Part shown: in pieces, positions 48,423 to 58,865 of the stretch | How positions within the stretch are numbered: position 1 is the first letter of the stretch | Layout: the number at the start of each line of letters is the position of its first letter | From: Neocallimastix lanati (nom. inval.) | Lineage: Eukaryota; Neocallimastigomycota; Neocallimastigomycetes; Neocallimastigales; Neocallimastigaceae | Reading direction: 5' to 3' | NCBI GenBank assembly: GCA_016946835.1 | Contig: JACVTC010000028.1 | Coordinates: 570,001 to 634,000, forward strand | Length of the DNA stretch: 64,000 nucleotides | Made by a program: the position numbers and the translations under genes | The notes under the pieces: generated by a model | Seen by the model: only the letters and a program-made list of their open reading frames with translations | Databases searched by the model: none | Told to the model about the DNA's origin: nothing

Positions 48423-48529
48423 AGACGCCCCCACTTAAATTAGACTTCGTCCCCTGAAGTCTCAATAACAATATAATAAATTTTTTTTTTTTTTTTTTTT
48501 TTTTTTGTTTATTAAAATTTAATTATTGG

Positions 48530-48571
<42 letters not shown>

Positions 48572-48707
48572 TTAAATTTTTGAATTAATGATTATTTTAA
48601 TTTTTGAAATTCGAAATCTTGAAATTTCGAATTAATTTAATTTAAATTATTGTTATATATATATAATTATTTATTTATTAATACTTCATCATAATTAAAT
48701 TATTTAT

Positions 48708-50159
48708 TTATTTATTTTTTTTTCTATTGTTATTTTTTTTTTTTTTTTTATGATTATTATTATTATTACTGTTATTATTGTTATTATTGTTTTTATTATA
48801 ATTTATTTCAATAACATTATTAACATTTTTATTTTCGTTATTTGTATAATTAGTATTGTTATTAGTATTGTTATTATTAAAACTATTATTATTTCCTAAT
48901 GAATTTATGTTTCTACTATATCCATTATTGTTTTTATTTATATTATTTCCAATTATATTATCCTGAATATTATTTATATTTGAATTAAACGTATTTTCTA
49001 CACAATTAGTATTTAAATTATTGTTGAAATTAATTTCATTTCCAATATTAACATCTTTATTTTCTTGCTTATTATAATTTATACCATGATTATTGCTGAT
49101 TCTATATTTTATTGTATTTATATTCTCATTTAAATTACTGTTATTGTTATTGGTACCAAAATTTTTATTTAAATCATAATTACTTTTATATAGATAATTA
49201 TTTAAATTATTATAATTATTATTACCAAAATTATTATTTAAATTATAATTATTTCTATAAATTTCTCTATTCACATTATGCTTTTTACCAAAACTAGTCA
49301 TATTATGATGATTTTCAGTAATACTACTATTTAAATTATAATTTCTACGATAATAATTATTATAGTTTTTATTTCTATCATATAAATTAAATTTATAATT
49401 ATAATTATTATGGTTTCCAGGTATAAAATTTCTTCTTTTATTTATTTCCAAAATTCCAGTTCTTTCTAATTCCGCTAATTCTTTAAATGTGTGTCTACAA
49501 TTAACAGCTTTATGACCTAACTCATAGCATCTAAAGCACATAATTTTATTATTCTTATTGTTTATATTACTATTTAATTTATTCATTTTGAAATTATTAT
49601 TATTCCATTTTTGTTTATTATTCTTATAAATATTATTTAAATTTAAATTTAATTTCTTTTCAATTCTTTCAACTTTTTCTGCATACTTGAGAGCTTCGTT
49701 TATATCTTCGATTTCTTCTTCTAATATTCTTAAACAAGGATATATTCTAGACTTAATTGAATTAACATAATTATTAACAGTAATTAATTTCTTTATATTA
49801 TTATCAATATCATTATATTTTCTTAAGTATTTATAATTAAAATTACTAATTGATTCATTTGAATTAATTTTCAAATTAATTAAGTTCCAATATTTCACGC
49901 TTGGTGTTATTTCTAGATATTCTTCTAAGGCTATTTTTATTTCTTTTAAGCTAGGAACCTGATTCTTTTCTTCCTTTAATTCATCAAGAACATACCTAAT
50001 TTCTTTATTTACACATTCTTTACATAAAATAAATCTTCTTTCTTGTTCTTTTATATCCCATAATTCAAATGACTCGGTTAATTCTTCTATCCATTCATTG
50101 ATATCATTATTATAATTTTCTAATAATGGTAACGTACTTAATATCTTAAAAACATTCAT
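48708..50159 (-). CDS. Element C Gag
   Basis: 483 residues from ATG at 50157-50159. The capsid-like region has DINEWIEELTESFELWDIKE and LKEIKIALEEYLEITPSVK, collinear with B's Gag. A zinc knuckle CFRCYELGHKAVNC follows (about 49500-49545), then an Asn-rich tail of about 230 residues ending in a basic KKKKKNNNRKKNK. The frame runs to its own stop with no sign of decay, although no pol follows, which suggests the Gag is kept for a purpose. Confidence 0.9.
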   Translation of the reverse strand: MNVFKILSTLPLLENYNNDINEWIEELTESFELWDIKEQERRFILCKECVNKEIRYVLDELKEEKNQVPSLKEIKIALEEYLEITPSVKYWNLINLKINSNESISNFNYKYLRKYNDIDNNIKKLITVNNYVNSIKSRIYPCLRILEEEIEDINEALKYAEKVERIEKKLNLNLNNIYKNNKQKWNNNNFKMNKLNSNINNKNNKIMCFRCYELGHKAVNCRHTFKELAELERTGILEINKRRNFIPGNHNNYNYKFNLYDRNKNYNNYYRRNYNLNSSITENHHNMTSFGKKHNVNREIYRNNYNLNNNFGNNNYNNLNNYLYKSNYDLNKNFGTNNNNSNLNENINTIKYRISNNHGINYNKQENKDVNIGNEINFNNNLNTNCVENTFNSNINNIQDNIIGNNINKNNNGYSRNINSLGNNNSFNNNNTNNNTNYTNNENKNVNNVIEINYNKNNNNNNNSNNNNNHKKKKKNNNRKKNK

Positions 50160-50372
50160 CTTTAAAAATTTTATTTATTCTTATATATATTTTTTATTAC
50201 AATTTTCTAATTCAATTTAATATTATTATAACTATTACTATTATAATTATTAATAACTAATTTAAACTAATTAAATTCTTTTTATATATATACTAAATAA
50301 TATTTATTATATATTTATTATGTAGATGTATTATTTTATTAATATTATTTTCATATTATTTTGCTATTGTCA

Positions 50373-50390
50373 CGCCCGGATTCTCCACCA
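50373..50390 (-). promoter_or_regulatory. Element C primer-binding site
   Basis: Minus-strand TGGTGGAGAATCCGGGCG, the same as B's site, 4 nt inside the 5' LTR. Confidence 0.75.
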
Positions 50391-50394
50391 AATT

Positions 50395-50859
50395 TGATAC
50401 GGTATTTTATTTATGTATCTAAATTAATATTTATTTATGGGCAATGACAATAAGGAATTATGACAAAATAATATATTCTAATATTAATTAGAAATAACAC
50501 ATACAATAATATAAAATAAAGTAATAAATATATCTTTTTAATGTTCTCTTTATTTATTATTAATTATTAATTATTACATAAATTATTATTATTACTCTCT
50601 TATATAAATATTATAATTAATTATCTCAAATATATATAATATCTCTTTTTAACTATACTAAAATAAAATATAAAATAGCTATTTATATGAATTAATTTAT
50701 CATAAGTATAAACTTATAAATAAAAGAATTCTCCGTTTAATAATTATTATTCTAAAATTATATATATTATTATAAAATTATTATTGACCAATAATATTTA
50801 AGTATTTCTTTAACCTAAAGAATCTACCTAAATATCATATTTATAGTGGTTACGTATCA
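50395..50859 (-). repeat. Element C 5' LTR
   Basis: 465 bp, apparently identical to the left copy; then TGTT and at once the start of D's LTR. Confidence 0.9.
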
Positions 50860-50863
50860 TGTT

Positions 50864-51166
50864 TGTTAAGGTTTTAGAGAATTAAATAAAAATAAAGTAA
50901 GGAAACACAAATTTTATTTATTTATTTATTATTTTTATTTATAAATTTATTTGATTTTATTTGATGATATTTAAAAATTAGTAGCAAAATTTACAACTAT
51001 TTATACTTTTTTTTCAAGGCATAAAAGTTGTTCTTGCCACTAAATTACATTTTATTATTATTTTTCTTTTTATATATGAAACTATTAAATTTAAATTGAT
51101 TTTTATAATCAATTATATAAAATTTAATTATAACAATATAAATAAAATACATTTATAATATTAATA

Positions 51167-51215
<49 letters not shown>

Positions 51216-51702
51216 CTATCTAAAATATTACTAATAAGAATTTATTTAATTGGCTAAAATTTTTATTACAATCTGTTAAAATATTCAAATAAAAATAAAA
51301 ATACTATTCTAATATAAAGGTTTTTAATAAAATAAAATATTTTTCAATATAAAATAAAACATTTCGATATAAAATTTTATAATAAAAGTTAAAATATAAT
51401 ATATAAATTTTTAATTATCAATATATAAAAATATTATTAATACAAATTTTCATTATTAATATAAAAATAAAAAAATAAGATTTATTATTAATATTGTTAA
51501 TATAAGTTTTAAATATATAAAAATATTACTATTAATATAAGATTTAATATAAAAATTATAAAGTTTAATATAATTTTTGATCTAATTTTTAATCTTTGAA
51601 TTTAAAAATTTATTAAAGTACAAAAATAATAATGTACACATAATGTATTAGAAATAAATCGTAGATTTAATTAAGAATGCATTATTTAGTACATTCTTAT
51701 CA
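50864..51702 (-). repeat. Element D 3' LTR
   Basis: TGTTAAGGTTTTAGAG..ACATTCTTATCA; contains a T run of about 38 near 51172-51210 that is present in both LTRs. Confidence 0.95.
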
Positions 51703-51720
51703 AGATGCCCCGACGAAGAC

Positions 51721-54700
51721 TCAAGCTTCTCTGTAAGCGGAGTTAAACTTTACTAAATTTTTAAAATGAACATTCCTATCGAGTTGTTTCCCAGTTTTCT
51801 GATCGATTAAGGTTGCCGTGTTGAATTGAATTTTTAAAATTTTAAATGGTCCATTGTAATATGGTTCTAGCTTAGTGCGGCTAAAGTTTCTAACAAGAAC
51901 AAGATCACCAGCTTTTAATTCTTTTCCTTTTTTCATACTTATTTGTTCTTCTCGTCTTGTTGCCCAATACTTGTTAGCATTCTTCACATTTTCGCATGCT
52001 TCTCTAGTCCATTGATAATGACGAACAAATTTTTCCATTAAAATTTCATCATACGATTTACCTGCATTTTCAATTGTTCTTATGGCTATATCATAAGGCT
52101 GTTGGTCTTCTCTTCCATATACTAATTCAAAACTAGAATGTCCGGTAGCTGTGTTTTTGGTAGTTCGAAGTGCCCATAAAGCAGAAGGTAAAACTTCATC
52201 CCAATCTTGATTTTTCCTTCCTAATAAACGAAGTAATTTTCCAATTTCTTTATTTCGGTTTTCAGTGAGACCATTGGATTCAGGGTGATAGGTAGCTATG
52301 AATTTTACATAAACATCATAAAGATCAAGAAAGATTTTAGTCATATCAGAAGTGAATTGGACTCCATTATCTGTAGTAATAACTTGAGGCACACCATGTC
52401 TTGCAAAAACGTTTATTAAAAATTTAATTATATCAGAGGAAGTTATGTTTTCAGTGGGTTCGGCTTCAACCCATTTGGTAAAGTAATCAACAGTTACTAT
52501 AATATATTGATTATTATTTCTTGTTTTTGGTAACGGTCCTATAATATCTAATCCTAAATGCACAAAGGGACCCTCCACTTTAGTTGGATGGTTTTCGGTT
52601 GGTTCTGGATATGGTTGAGGACGATTTAACTGGCATTTTTCACAATTACTAACAATTCTTTTGATATCTTTAATCATATGATTCCAATAAAAGTTTTTCT
52701 TAAGTCTTTGATATGTTTTGTAATATCCTTCGTGGCCAATATTATGAGCTTCTAAAATTAATTTAAACCTTTCATTTTCGTCCGTTATTAATTTTCTATA
52801 ATTTCCATTGTCGATAAAATAATCTTCACCATCAATAACAGTAAACTTTTCATTAATAAATTCCTTTATAACTTTAGATAATAATTCTTCATTATTTCCA
52901 TTAGTAATTTTTGTTAATAGTATCTTTCTCTCTTCCTTACTTTTCATTCTTGAAAGAGCATCAGCTAACACATTCTTTTTGCCTGATTCATATTTTATAT
53001 TAATTCCGAGCATACTAGCGGTTAGACACCATCTTGTTTGCCTTGCATTCAAAGGTTCTTTATTCTTAAATAAACCAACTAATGGTTTATGATCTGTGTA
53101 AATAGTTGTAGGTAATGGATTTCCTTCAATATAAGATTTAAATTTAGTCATACAGTAAAACAAAGCGGTTCCTTCTAAATCGGTAATACCATAATTCTTT
53201 TCAGCTTTCTTTAAACTTCTACTTATAAAGTGTATTGGATGCTCCTTACCGGTTTCTTCTTCTTTTTGTAAAAGAACTCCACCAATTCCATTATACGAAG
53301 CATCAGTTCTAATGATAAAAGGTTTGTCAAATGACGGAAATTTTAGAATAGGTGCATTGATTAATTTTTCTTTTAGGAGTTCAAAGCTTTCTTGTTGTTC
53401 TTTATTCCATTCATATTTGGTATTCTTTTTCAATAATTTACATAAAGGTGAGGTAATTTGAGCATATTTAGGAATAAAATCACGATAATATCCCACTGCT
53501 CCTAAAAATGATCTTAATTCATGAAGTGATGAAGGGGCTTCCCACTTCTTAATAGCTGTTATCTTACTTTCCATGGGACTTAATCCTTTAGTAGTAAGTT
53601 TGTGACCTAATACATCAACTTCAGTTTGAAGAAAATGGCACTTTTCAATATTAATTTTTAACTTGTTTTCTTTAAATACTTCTAATACTTGTTTAATATG
53701 AATTAAATGTTCTTCGATACTTTTTGAATAGATCAAAACATCATCAATAAATACATAAACAAATTCACCAATAAAAGGGAATAAAATTTTATTCATTTCT
53801 CTTTGGAAGGTTGAGGGAGCTCCAGTAAGTCCAAAAGGCATAACCTTAAATTGATAATTTCCAAACTTAGTAGTGAAAGTGGTTACTTCAACGCTTTCTT
53901 CATCCATTAAGATTTGGTGAAAACCAGAAAATAAATCAAGAGTTGTAAATATTTTAGCTCCTCCGAGACTATCAAAAATTTCATCTATATATGGAACTGA
54001 ATAAGAATCTTTTTCTGTCATATCATTGACTTTTCGGTAGTCAATGCACAAGCGCCACTTTCCATTGTGTTTTAGAATGAGTACTACTGGAGATGACCAT
54101 TCTGAACAGGATGGTTCTATCAATCCTTTCTTAATAAGCTTTGTAAGTTCTTCTTTTAAGATATCTGATTTTAATTTAGTTAACCTATAACTTCTTAATT
54201 TTACTGGCTTTGCATTTGCTTTCAAACGGATCTTATGTGGTGAAAGTTTAGAAGGAGTTAGTTCTTCTGTTGAAGTGGCAACTATGTCAATCATTTCTTT
54301 GAGAATTTTAATAATTTGTTCTTTATAATCTTTATTTAAGGTACTTAAAAATTCATCACTCTCAATAAATTCCATTGGAGTTAATTCCTTTATAATTTCC
54401 TTTTCATTATTCGTTTCTTCAACTTTTCTAATAGTGCAGATTATACTTTCTTCATCATAATATTGATTATTTATTTTAGCTATTTCTTCGTATTCACTTT
54501 CTGACAAAAGTTTACATAGACTGTTTAAGGTTGGATGAATAAATAAACAATGATCGATTTGAGTTTTAAAGTTTATTAACATATCATAAAATGAGTCTTC
54601 TTTCTCAATAATTCTAAAGTCCGCATTAAATTCATAATTATTAATTTTTACTGGTAATCGAACAATAATTCCTTCCGAGTATTCTTCATCTTGTGTTGCT

Positions 54701-56631
54701 AGTTGGATTCTTCCACGACTTTTTCCAACTGTTTCATATTCACCAGGTAATTTATCAAAATACTGCTTAGTAACGATGCTTAGGTTACTACAAGAATCAA
54801 TTAAAAGTTTTCCTAGTACTCCGTCAACACTTGCATCAACCATTGCTAAGTCTTCTTCGGCTACTTCATTACTTTTACTTATGTAGCTATGGTCATAGTT
54901 ATTTACTAATAAAGTTCGTGCTATTACATTGTCTACAGTTCCAATTATTTTAGACTTTTCTAACTTTAAACCTTGAGTTAATTGTGAACGAATTTTAGGA
55001 CATGCATTCAAGAGTTGACCTATCGTAATACTGGATTTAAGATTATTTAAATCATCCATAATATTGTAAGGTTCTTTATTATTCATCATTTTGATATTCC
55101 TTTTTACTAATTGAGTATTTCCATTATTAGTTTCCTTAGTTTTTGTTGAAATTAATTTTTCCAAAGTATTAGTTTTATTTTGTTGATTATCTTTATTCAT
55201 TTCTAGATCTTCTATTTCATTATCGATTACAAGTATATCTTCAGATTCAACTTTTTCCTTTCCTTTTGATGAATAATTGTTGTTTTCTTCTTTACTTTCT
55301 CTTACTCTTGTCATATTTCTTAATTCCTTTTCTTTTTGTTTTTCTTTGTTAATATTTGGTTGAGTTAAAATTGAAGGAAGTATTTGATTTTTATAAACTT
55401 TATTTGGTTTATTATGCAGCTCATTTTCTTTCTTCTTTCTTAAAGCAGGAGTTGCAATAGGACGTGGATTATCTTTTAAACTTTTATGTACTTTCTTGGA
55501 ATTATTTCCTTCTTTTTCGCTGTTATTATCATTCATTTTTCTTTTTACAGCATTTATAATGATATCATCCTCACTTTCAGTTGTGTCACTAAAATCAGAT
55601 TCTTCAGATTCTTCGTTAAAGGAATTATTATCAATTGGAGTATTCTTAGTAAAAGTATTATTTTGTAAATTATTTAATGAAGCTATTGTTTTGTCATTGG
55701 GAGTGCTTCTGCTCCCATTTAGAAGTTTAAAGACTTTTTTGGAATATATTTCTTTTTTATTTTTTTCCATAATCTTATTTAATTGAGGGCAATAGTATGA
55801 GTAATGACCTTCTTCCTTACAGAAGAAGCAAGTTTTAACGGATAAATTTCTCATTTTCTGGGTTGATTCTTCTATAATATCTTGAGGTTTCGGTTTATTA
55901 TTTGTTTGATTTGTTTGGAAAGTTTCGTTTCTTCTTTTAGGATAAAGTCTTGAAGTAGTACTGTTTTGATTATTTTGATTATGTTGGGAATTATTAACAT
56001 TATAGGTATTAATATTATTGTTCCTTACAGAAAGTCTATCTACTTTCTCGGCAATTTTGAAAGCTTTATCCATACTTATATCATCTTTAAGGGATAATTT
56101 CTTCCAGGCTTCATAATTATTTTGAATAGAATCAATATAATCTAGTACACCAATGCGCTTTCTTCTCTTTTTATCAAGTTTAGTGTACAAAGTTCTATAT
56201 CTTACATTAAAGTCTTTAATCTTTTCGTTTCTTTTAATTCGCATTGCACGAAGTTCTTTAAGAAGTAAATTTTGGTCTTCTTTAATACCGTAAAAATTTT
56301 CAAGACTTGAAATAATTTTTTCAAGGGAAGGAAATTTAATATCATCATCAACATTTTCTTCTTCATCATCATCTTCTTCTTCATCTGATGAATCATCACT
56401 TTCATCATCACTATCTTCTCCCAAATCTTCAATAACGCGTTGTACTTCACCAGAGCTGGTAAGTAAACAAGCATTAAATATTGTTTCTGGATCTGTAATA
56501 CCTTGTATCTTGATCCAAAGTTTTAATTCAGTAGCCCAGGACTTAATATCTAAATTGTCCTTGCTAAGTTTCACAATATCTCTTAATTCTTTTTTCAATT
56601 CTTTAAAGCTCAAAGTTGTTTCCTTGGACAT
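51721..56631 (-). CDS. Element D gag-pol polyprotein
   Basis: 1,636 residues from ATG at 56629-56631 (MSKETTLSF); upstream codons in frame lack an ATG. Gag capsid region with an acidic Asp/Glu/Ser tract; zinc knuckle CFFCKEEGHYSYYC (about 55790-55835); gag-pol border phrase LLNGSRSTPNDKT; retropepsin-like LLIDSCSNLSIVT (about 54775-54815) with D-S-C as in B; RT with LCIDYRKVNDMTEKD and VFIDDVLIYSK (about 53730-53765); RNase H RTDASYNGIGGVLLQ (about 53275-53315); integrase finger AHNIGHEG..CEKCQ; integrase core GLDIIGPLPK, TTDNGVQFTSDM, HPESNGLTENRNKEIG; C-terminus LEPYYNGPFKILK. Gag and pol share one frame, unlike A and B, although the string TTTAAAC still occurs at the border (55725-55731). 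Confidence 0.95.
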   Translation of the reverse strand: MSKETTLSFKELKKELRDIVKLSKDNLDIKSWATELKLWIKIQGITDPETIFNACLLTSSGEVQRVIEDLGEDSDDESDDSSDEEEDDDEEENVDDDIKFPSLEKIISSLENFYGIKEDQNLLLKELRAMRIKRNEKIKDFNVRYRTLYTKLDKKRRKRIGVLDYIDSIQNNYEAWKKLSLKDDISMDKAFKIAEKVDRLSVRNNNINTYNVNNSQHNQNNQNSTTSRLYPKRRNETFQTNQTNNKPKPQDIIEESTQKMRNLSVKTCFFCKEEGHYSYYCPQLNKIMEKNKKEIYSKKVFKLLNGSRSTPNDKTIASLNNLQNNTFTKNTPIDNNSFNEESEESDFSDTTESEDDIIINAVKRKMNDNNSEKEGNNSKKVHKSLKDNPRPIATPALRKKKENELHNKPNKVYKNQILPSILTQPNINKEKQKEKELRNMTRVRESKEENNNYSSKGKEKVESEDILVIDNEIEDLEMNKDNQQNKTNTLEKLISTKTKETNNGNTQLVKRNIKMMNNKEPYNIMDDLNNLKSSITIGQLLNACPKIRSQLTQGLKLEKSKIIGTVDNVIARTLLVNNYDHSYISKSNEVAEEDLAMVDASVDGVLGKLLIDSCSNLSIVTKQYFDKLPGEYETVGKSRGRIQLATQDEEYSEGIIVRLPVKINNYEFNADFRIIEKEDSFYDMLINFKTQIDHCLFIHPTLNSLCKLLSESEYEEIAKINNQYYDEESIICTIRKVEETNNEKEIIKELTPMEFIESDEFLSTLNKDYKEQIIKILKEMIDIVATSTEELTPSKLSPHKIRLKANAKPVKLRSYRLTKLKSDILKEELTKLIKKGLIEPSCSEWSSPVVLILKHNGKWRLCIDYRKVNDMTEKDSYSVPYIDEIFDSLGGAKIFTTLDLFSGFHQILMDEESVEVTTFTTKFGNYQFKVMPFGLTGAPSTFQREMNKILFPFIGEFVYVFIDDVLIYSKSIEEHLIHIKQVLEVFKENKLKINIEKCHFLQTEVDVLGHKLTTKGLSPMESKITAIKKWEAPSSLHELRSFLGAVGYYRDFIPKYAQITSPLCKLLKKNTKYEWNKEQQESFELLKEKLINAPILKFPSFDKPFIIRTDASYNGIGGVLLQKEEETGKEHPIHFISRSLKKAEKNYGITDLEGTALFYCMTKFKSYIEGNPLPTTIYTDHKPLVGLFKNKEPLNARQTRWCLTASMLGINIKYESGKKNVLADALSRMKSKEERKILLTKITNGNNEELLSKVIKEFINEKFTVIDGEDYFIDNGNYRKLITDENERFKLILEAHNIGHEGYYKTYQRLKKNFYWNHMIKDIKRIVSNCEKCQLNRPQPYPEPTENHPTKVEGPFVHLGLDIIGPLPKTRNNNQYIIVTVDYFTKWVEAEPTENITSSDIIKFLINVFARHGVPQVITTDNGVQFTSDMTKIFLDLYDVYVKFIATYHPESNGLTENRNKEIGKLLRLLGRKNQDWDEVLPSALWALRTTKNTATGHSSFELVYGREDQQPYDIAIRTIENAGKSYDEILMEKFVRHYQWTREACENVKNANKYWATRREEQISMKKGKELKAGDLVLVRNFSRTKLEPYYNGPFKILKIQFNTATLIDQKTGKQLDRNVHFKNLVKFNSAYREA

Positions 56632-57998
56632 TTTGTTTAAATATTTCTTGTTGTATATTAATGAGGTGATTAAATAAGAATAAATTTGGAAATACAACTT
56701 TAAAAATATAATTTAATAGGTAATTTAATATCGAATCAATTTTTAAAACAATATATCTTAGTAATTTTTGAAAATAATAATTTTATTTGCTTTCTTTAGT
56801 AAGTATAAGCTCGAAATCCTTATCGACAACTTAGTAGAAATTATAAAGCACGAGGTTCTTTTCGACTACTTTTTTAAGAATAATTTTAAGTTCGAAATCT
56901 TTATCGACAACTTAATAGAATAATTTTAAGTTCGAAATCTTTATCGACAACTTAATAGAATATTTTTCAAGCTCGAAATCTTTATCGACCACTTGAATTT
57001 TGTAATTTAGTATATTTGTAGTAATAAATTTAGAAGCAAAGTTTTATTTATTATTTTCACCTTTCAAAAATTTTTCTTTTTAAACGATAAATATTGTATT
57101 GTTATAGCTAATAAAATTATTAATTAATTATAATTATTAAATACAAAAAAATAATCTTTATTGTCGTACAATCTGATAGTACACACTGTCTGACGTGCAG
57201 CTTACCTAATGGTGTCATGCCACGCGTGTGCCACGATTACTATATTCAATATAAAATATAGCAGTTCAGAGCCCACTAGCCCAATTACTATGTAGGATAA
57301 ACTTAATCCGATAATCTATGTACGGAATAAAAAAATTTTAAAAGTATTCAATAATATTTTTATTAACTAATAAAAATTAACTAAAAACACAATATTTTCA
57401 AAGTAAATTAAGATTCTATTACAGGAATTATATAACAAATAAAGTACCAGTAATAAAAAAAAATAAAAAAAATTTAAATGGCGAAGTTAGCCAAAGTCTG
57501 ATACTTTATATAATAAAGTGCCTTATAACTAGCACAAAGAAAAGTAAAAAAAATATATATAAAAAAAACAATCTTACGCCTTCGGTGACGTAAGCTCCTT
57601 ATTCGCCAGTGCTTGGAAAGTACCCGCACCTTCGTGTGTTGAAACGTTGAAGGCTGAACTATTATTACCGGGTCGGTAACCAAATACCTTCGTCTACTTT
57701 CCAATTAATCTCCAAATTAACTACTATTCAATAACCTACTATGAATAGAGTTAATTTGTTGCTATCTGAGAATACACTGTGTATGAGCTCTATCCGCTCC
57801 TTGTTATAATTTTACAAAATTTGTTTTTTTTTTTTTTGAATCTTAATTTTACTTATTTAAAAAAAATTTTTTTTTATATATATATCAAACAAGCGCCATA
57901 GGTTAATCAAAGGATTAACGACTTACTTGTTTATCAATATAAAATAAAAAAAAATTAAAAAAAAAATCTATGTTATTTACTATTATTTCTATTTAATT
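56632..57998 (-). other. Element D leader
   Basis: About 1.37 kb of transcribed leader. It contains the tandem repeats listed separately and two less AT-rich patches, 57170-57320 and 57585-57800, the second spanning a 76-codon open frame of no recognised type (57474-57704). It might include an intron or upstream frames; none could be proven. Confidence 0.5.
56795..57000 (-). repeat. Leader tandem repeat of element D
   Basis: Four to five copies of about 40-50 bp built on AAGTTCGAAATCTTTATCGA followed by CAACTTAATAGAAT. Same position (leader, just before gag) as the arrays in J and H2, but unrelated in sequence. Confidence 0.85.
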
Positions 57999-58015
57999 CC
58001 CCGATATCTCCACCA
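57999..58015 (-). promoter_or_regulatory. Element D primer-binding site
   Basis: Minus-strand TGGTGGAGATATCGGGG, 6 nt inside the 5' LTR, identical to A's site. The implied tRNA 3' end has a plausible geometry: T-stem CCCCG, acceptor TATCTCC, discriminator A, CCA. Confidence 0.75.
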
Positions 58016-58021
58016 TATAAA

Positions 58022-58324
58022 TGTTAAGGTTTTAGAGAATTAAATAAAAATAAAGTAAGGAAACACAAATTTTATTTATTTATTTATTATTTTTATTTAT
58101 AAATTTATTTGATTTTATTTGATGATATTTAAAAATTAGTAGCAAAATTTACAACTATTTATACTTTTTTTTCAAGGCATAAAAGTTGTTCTTGCCACTA
58201 AATTACATTTTATTATTATTTTTCTTTTTATATATGAAACTATTAAATTTAAATTGATTTTTATAATCAATTATATAAAATTTAATTATAACAATATAAA
58301 TAAAATACATTTATAATATTAATA

Positions 58325-58372
<48 letters not shown>

Positions 58373-58859
58373 CTATCTAAAATATTACTAATAAGAATTT
58401 ATTTAATTGGCTAAAATTTTTATTACAATCTGTTAAAATATTCAAATAAAAATAAAAATACTATTCTAATATAAAGGTTTTTAATAAAATAAAATATTTT
58501 TCAATATAAAATAAAACATTTCGATATAAAATTTTATAATAAAAGTTAAAATATAATATATAAATTTTTAATTATCAATATATAAAAATATTATTAATAC
58601 AAATTTTCATTATTAATATAAAAATAAAAAAATAAGATTTATTATTAATATTGTTAATATAAGTTTTAAATATATAAAAATATTACTATTAATATAAGAT
58701 TTAATATAAAAATTATAAAGTTTAATATAATTTTTGATCTAATTTTTAATCTTTGAATTTAAAAATTTATTAAAGTACAAAAATAATAATGTACACATAA
58801 TGTATTAGAAATAAATCGTAGATTTAATTAAGAATGCATTATTTAGTACATTCTTATCA
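58022..58859 (-). repeat. Element D 5' LTR
   Basis: 838 bp, matching 50864-51702; ends ATTCTTATCA then TGTT. Confidence 0.95.
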
Positions 58860-58865
58860 TGTTAT

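Larger units (their letters stand above)
47958..50859 (-). mobile_element. Gag-only LTR element C (non-autonomous), looks intact
   Basis: 2,902 bp with two 465-bp LTRs (47958-48422 and 50395-50859) that look identical, flanked by TGTT (47954-47957 and 50860-50863). The interior has a B-type primer site, one gag frame and a B-type polypurine tract, but no protease, RT or integrase and no room for them. LTR ends (TGATACG..ATCA), primer site and Gag all relate it to B, the likely source of enzymes. Such gag-bearing non-autonomous elements are known in plants as TR-GAG. Confidence 0.9.
50864..58859 (-). mobile_element. Ty3/Gypsy element D, looks whole
   Basis: 7,996 bp with LTRs of 839 bp (50864-51702) and 838 bp (58022-58859) that look identical apart from T-run length, and flanks TGTT (50860-50863 and 58860-58863). 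Order on the minus strand: LTR, primer site, leader of 1.37 kb with short tandem repeats, one gag-pol frame, purine tract, LTR. No chromodomain. No breaks seen. It lies nearest the Pol III-like unit K. Confidence 0.95.

Noticed and set aside
57474-57704. 76-codon open frame in D's leader as an extra gene
   Set aside because: No recognised domain and unknown in relatives; could be an upstream frame, but nothing supports it.
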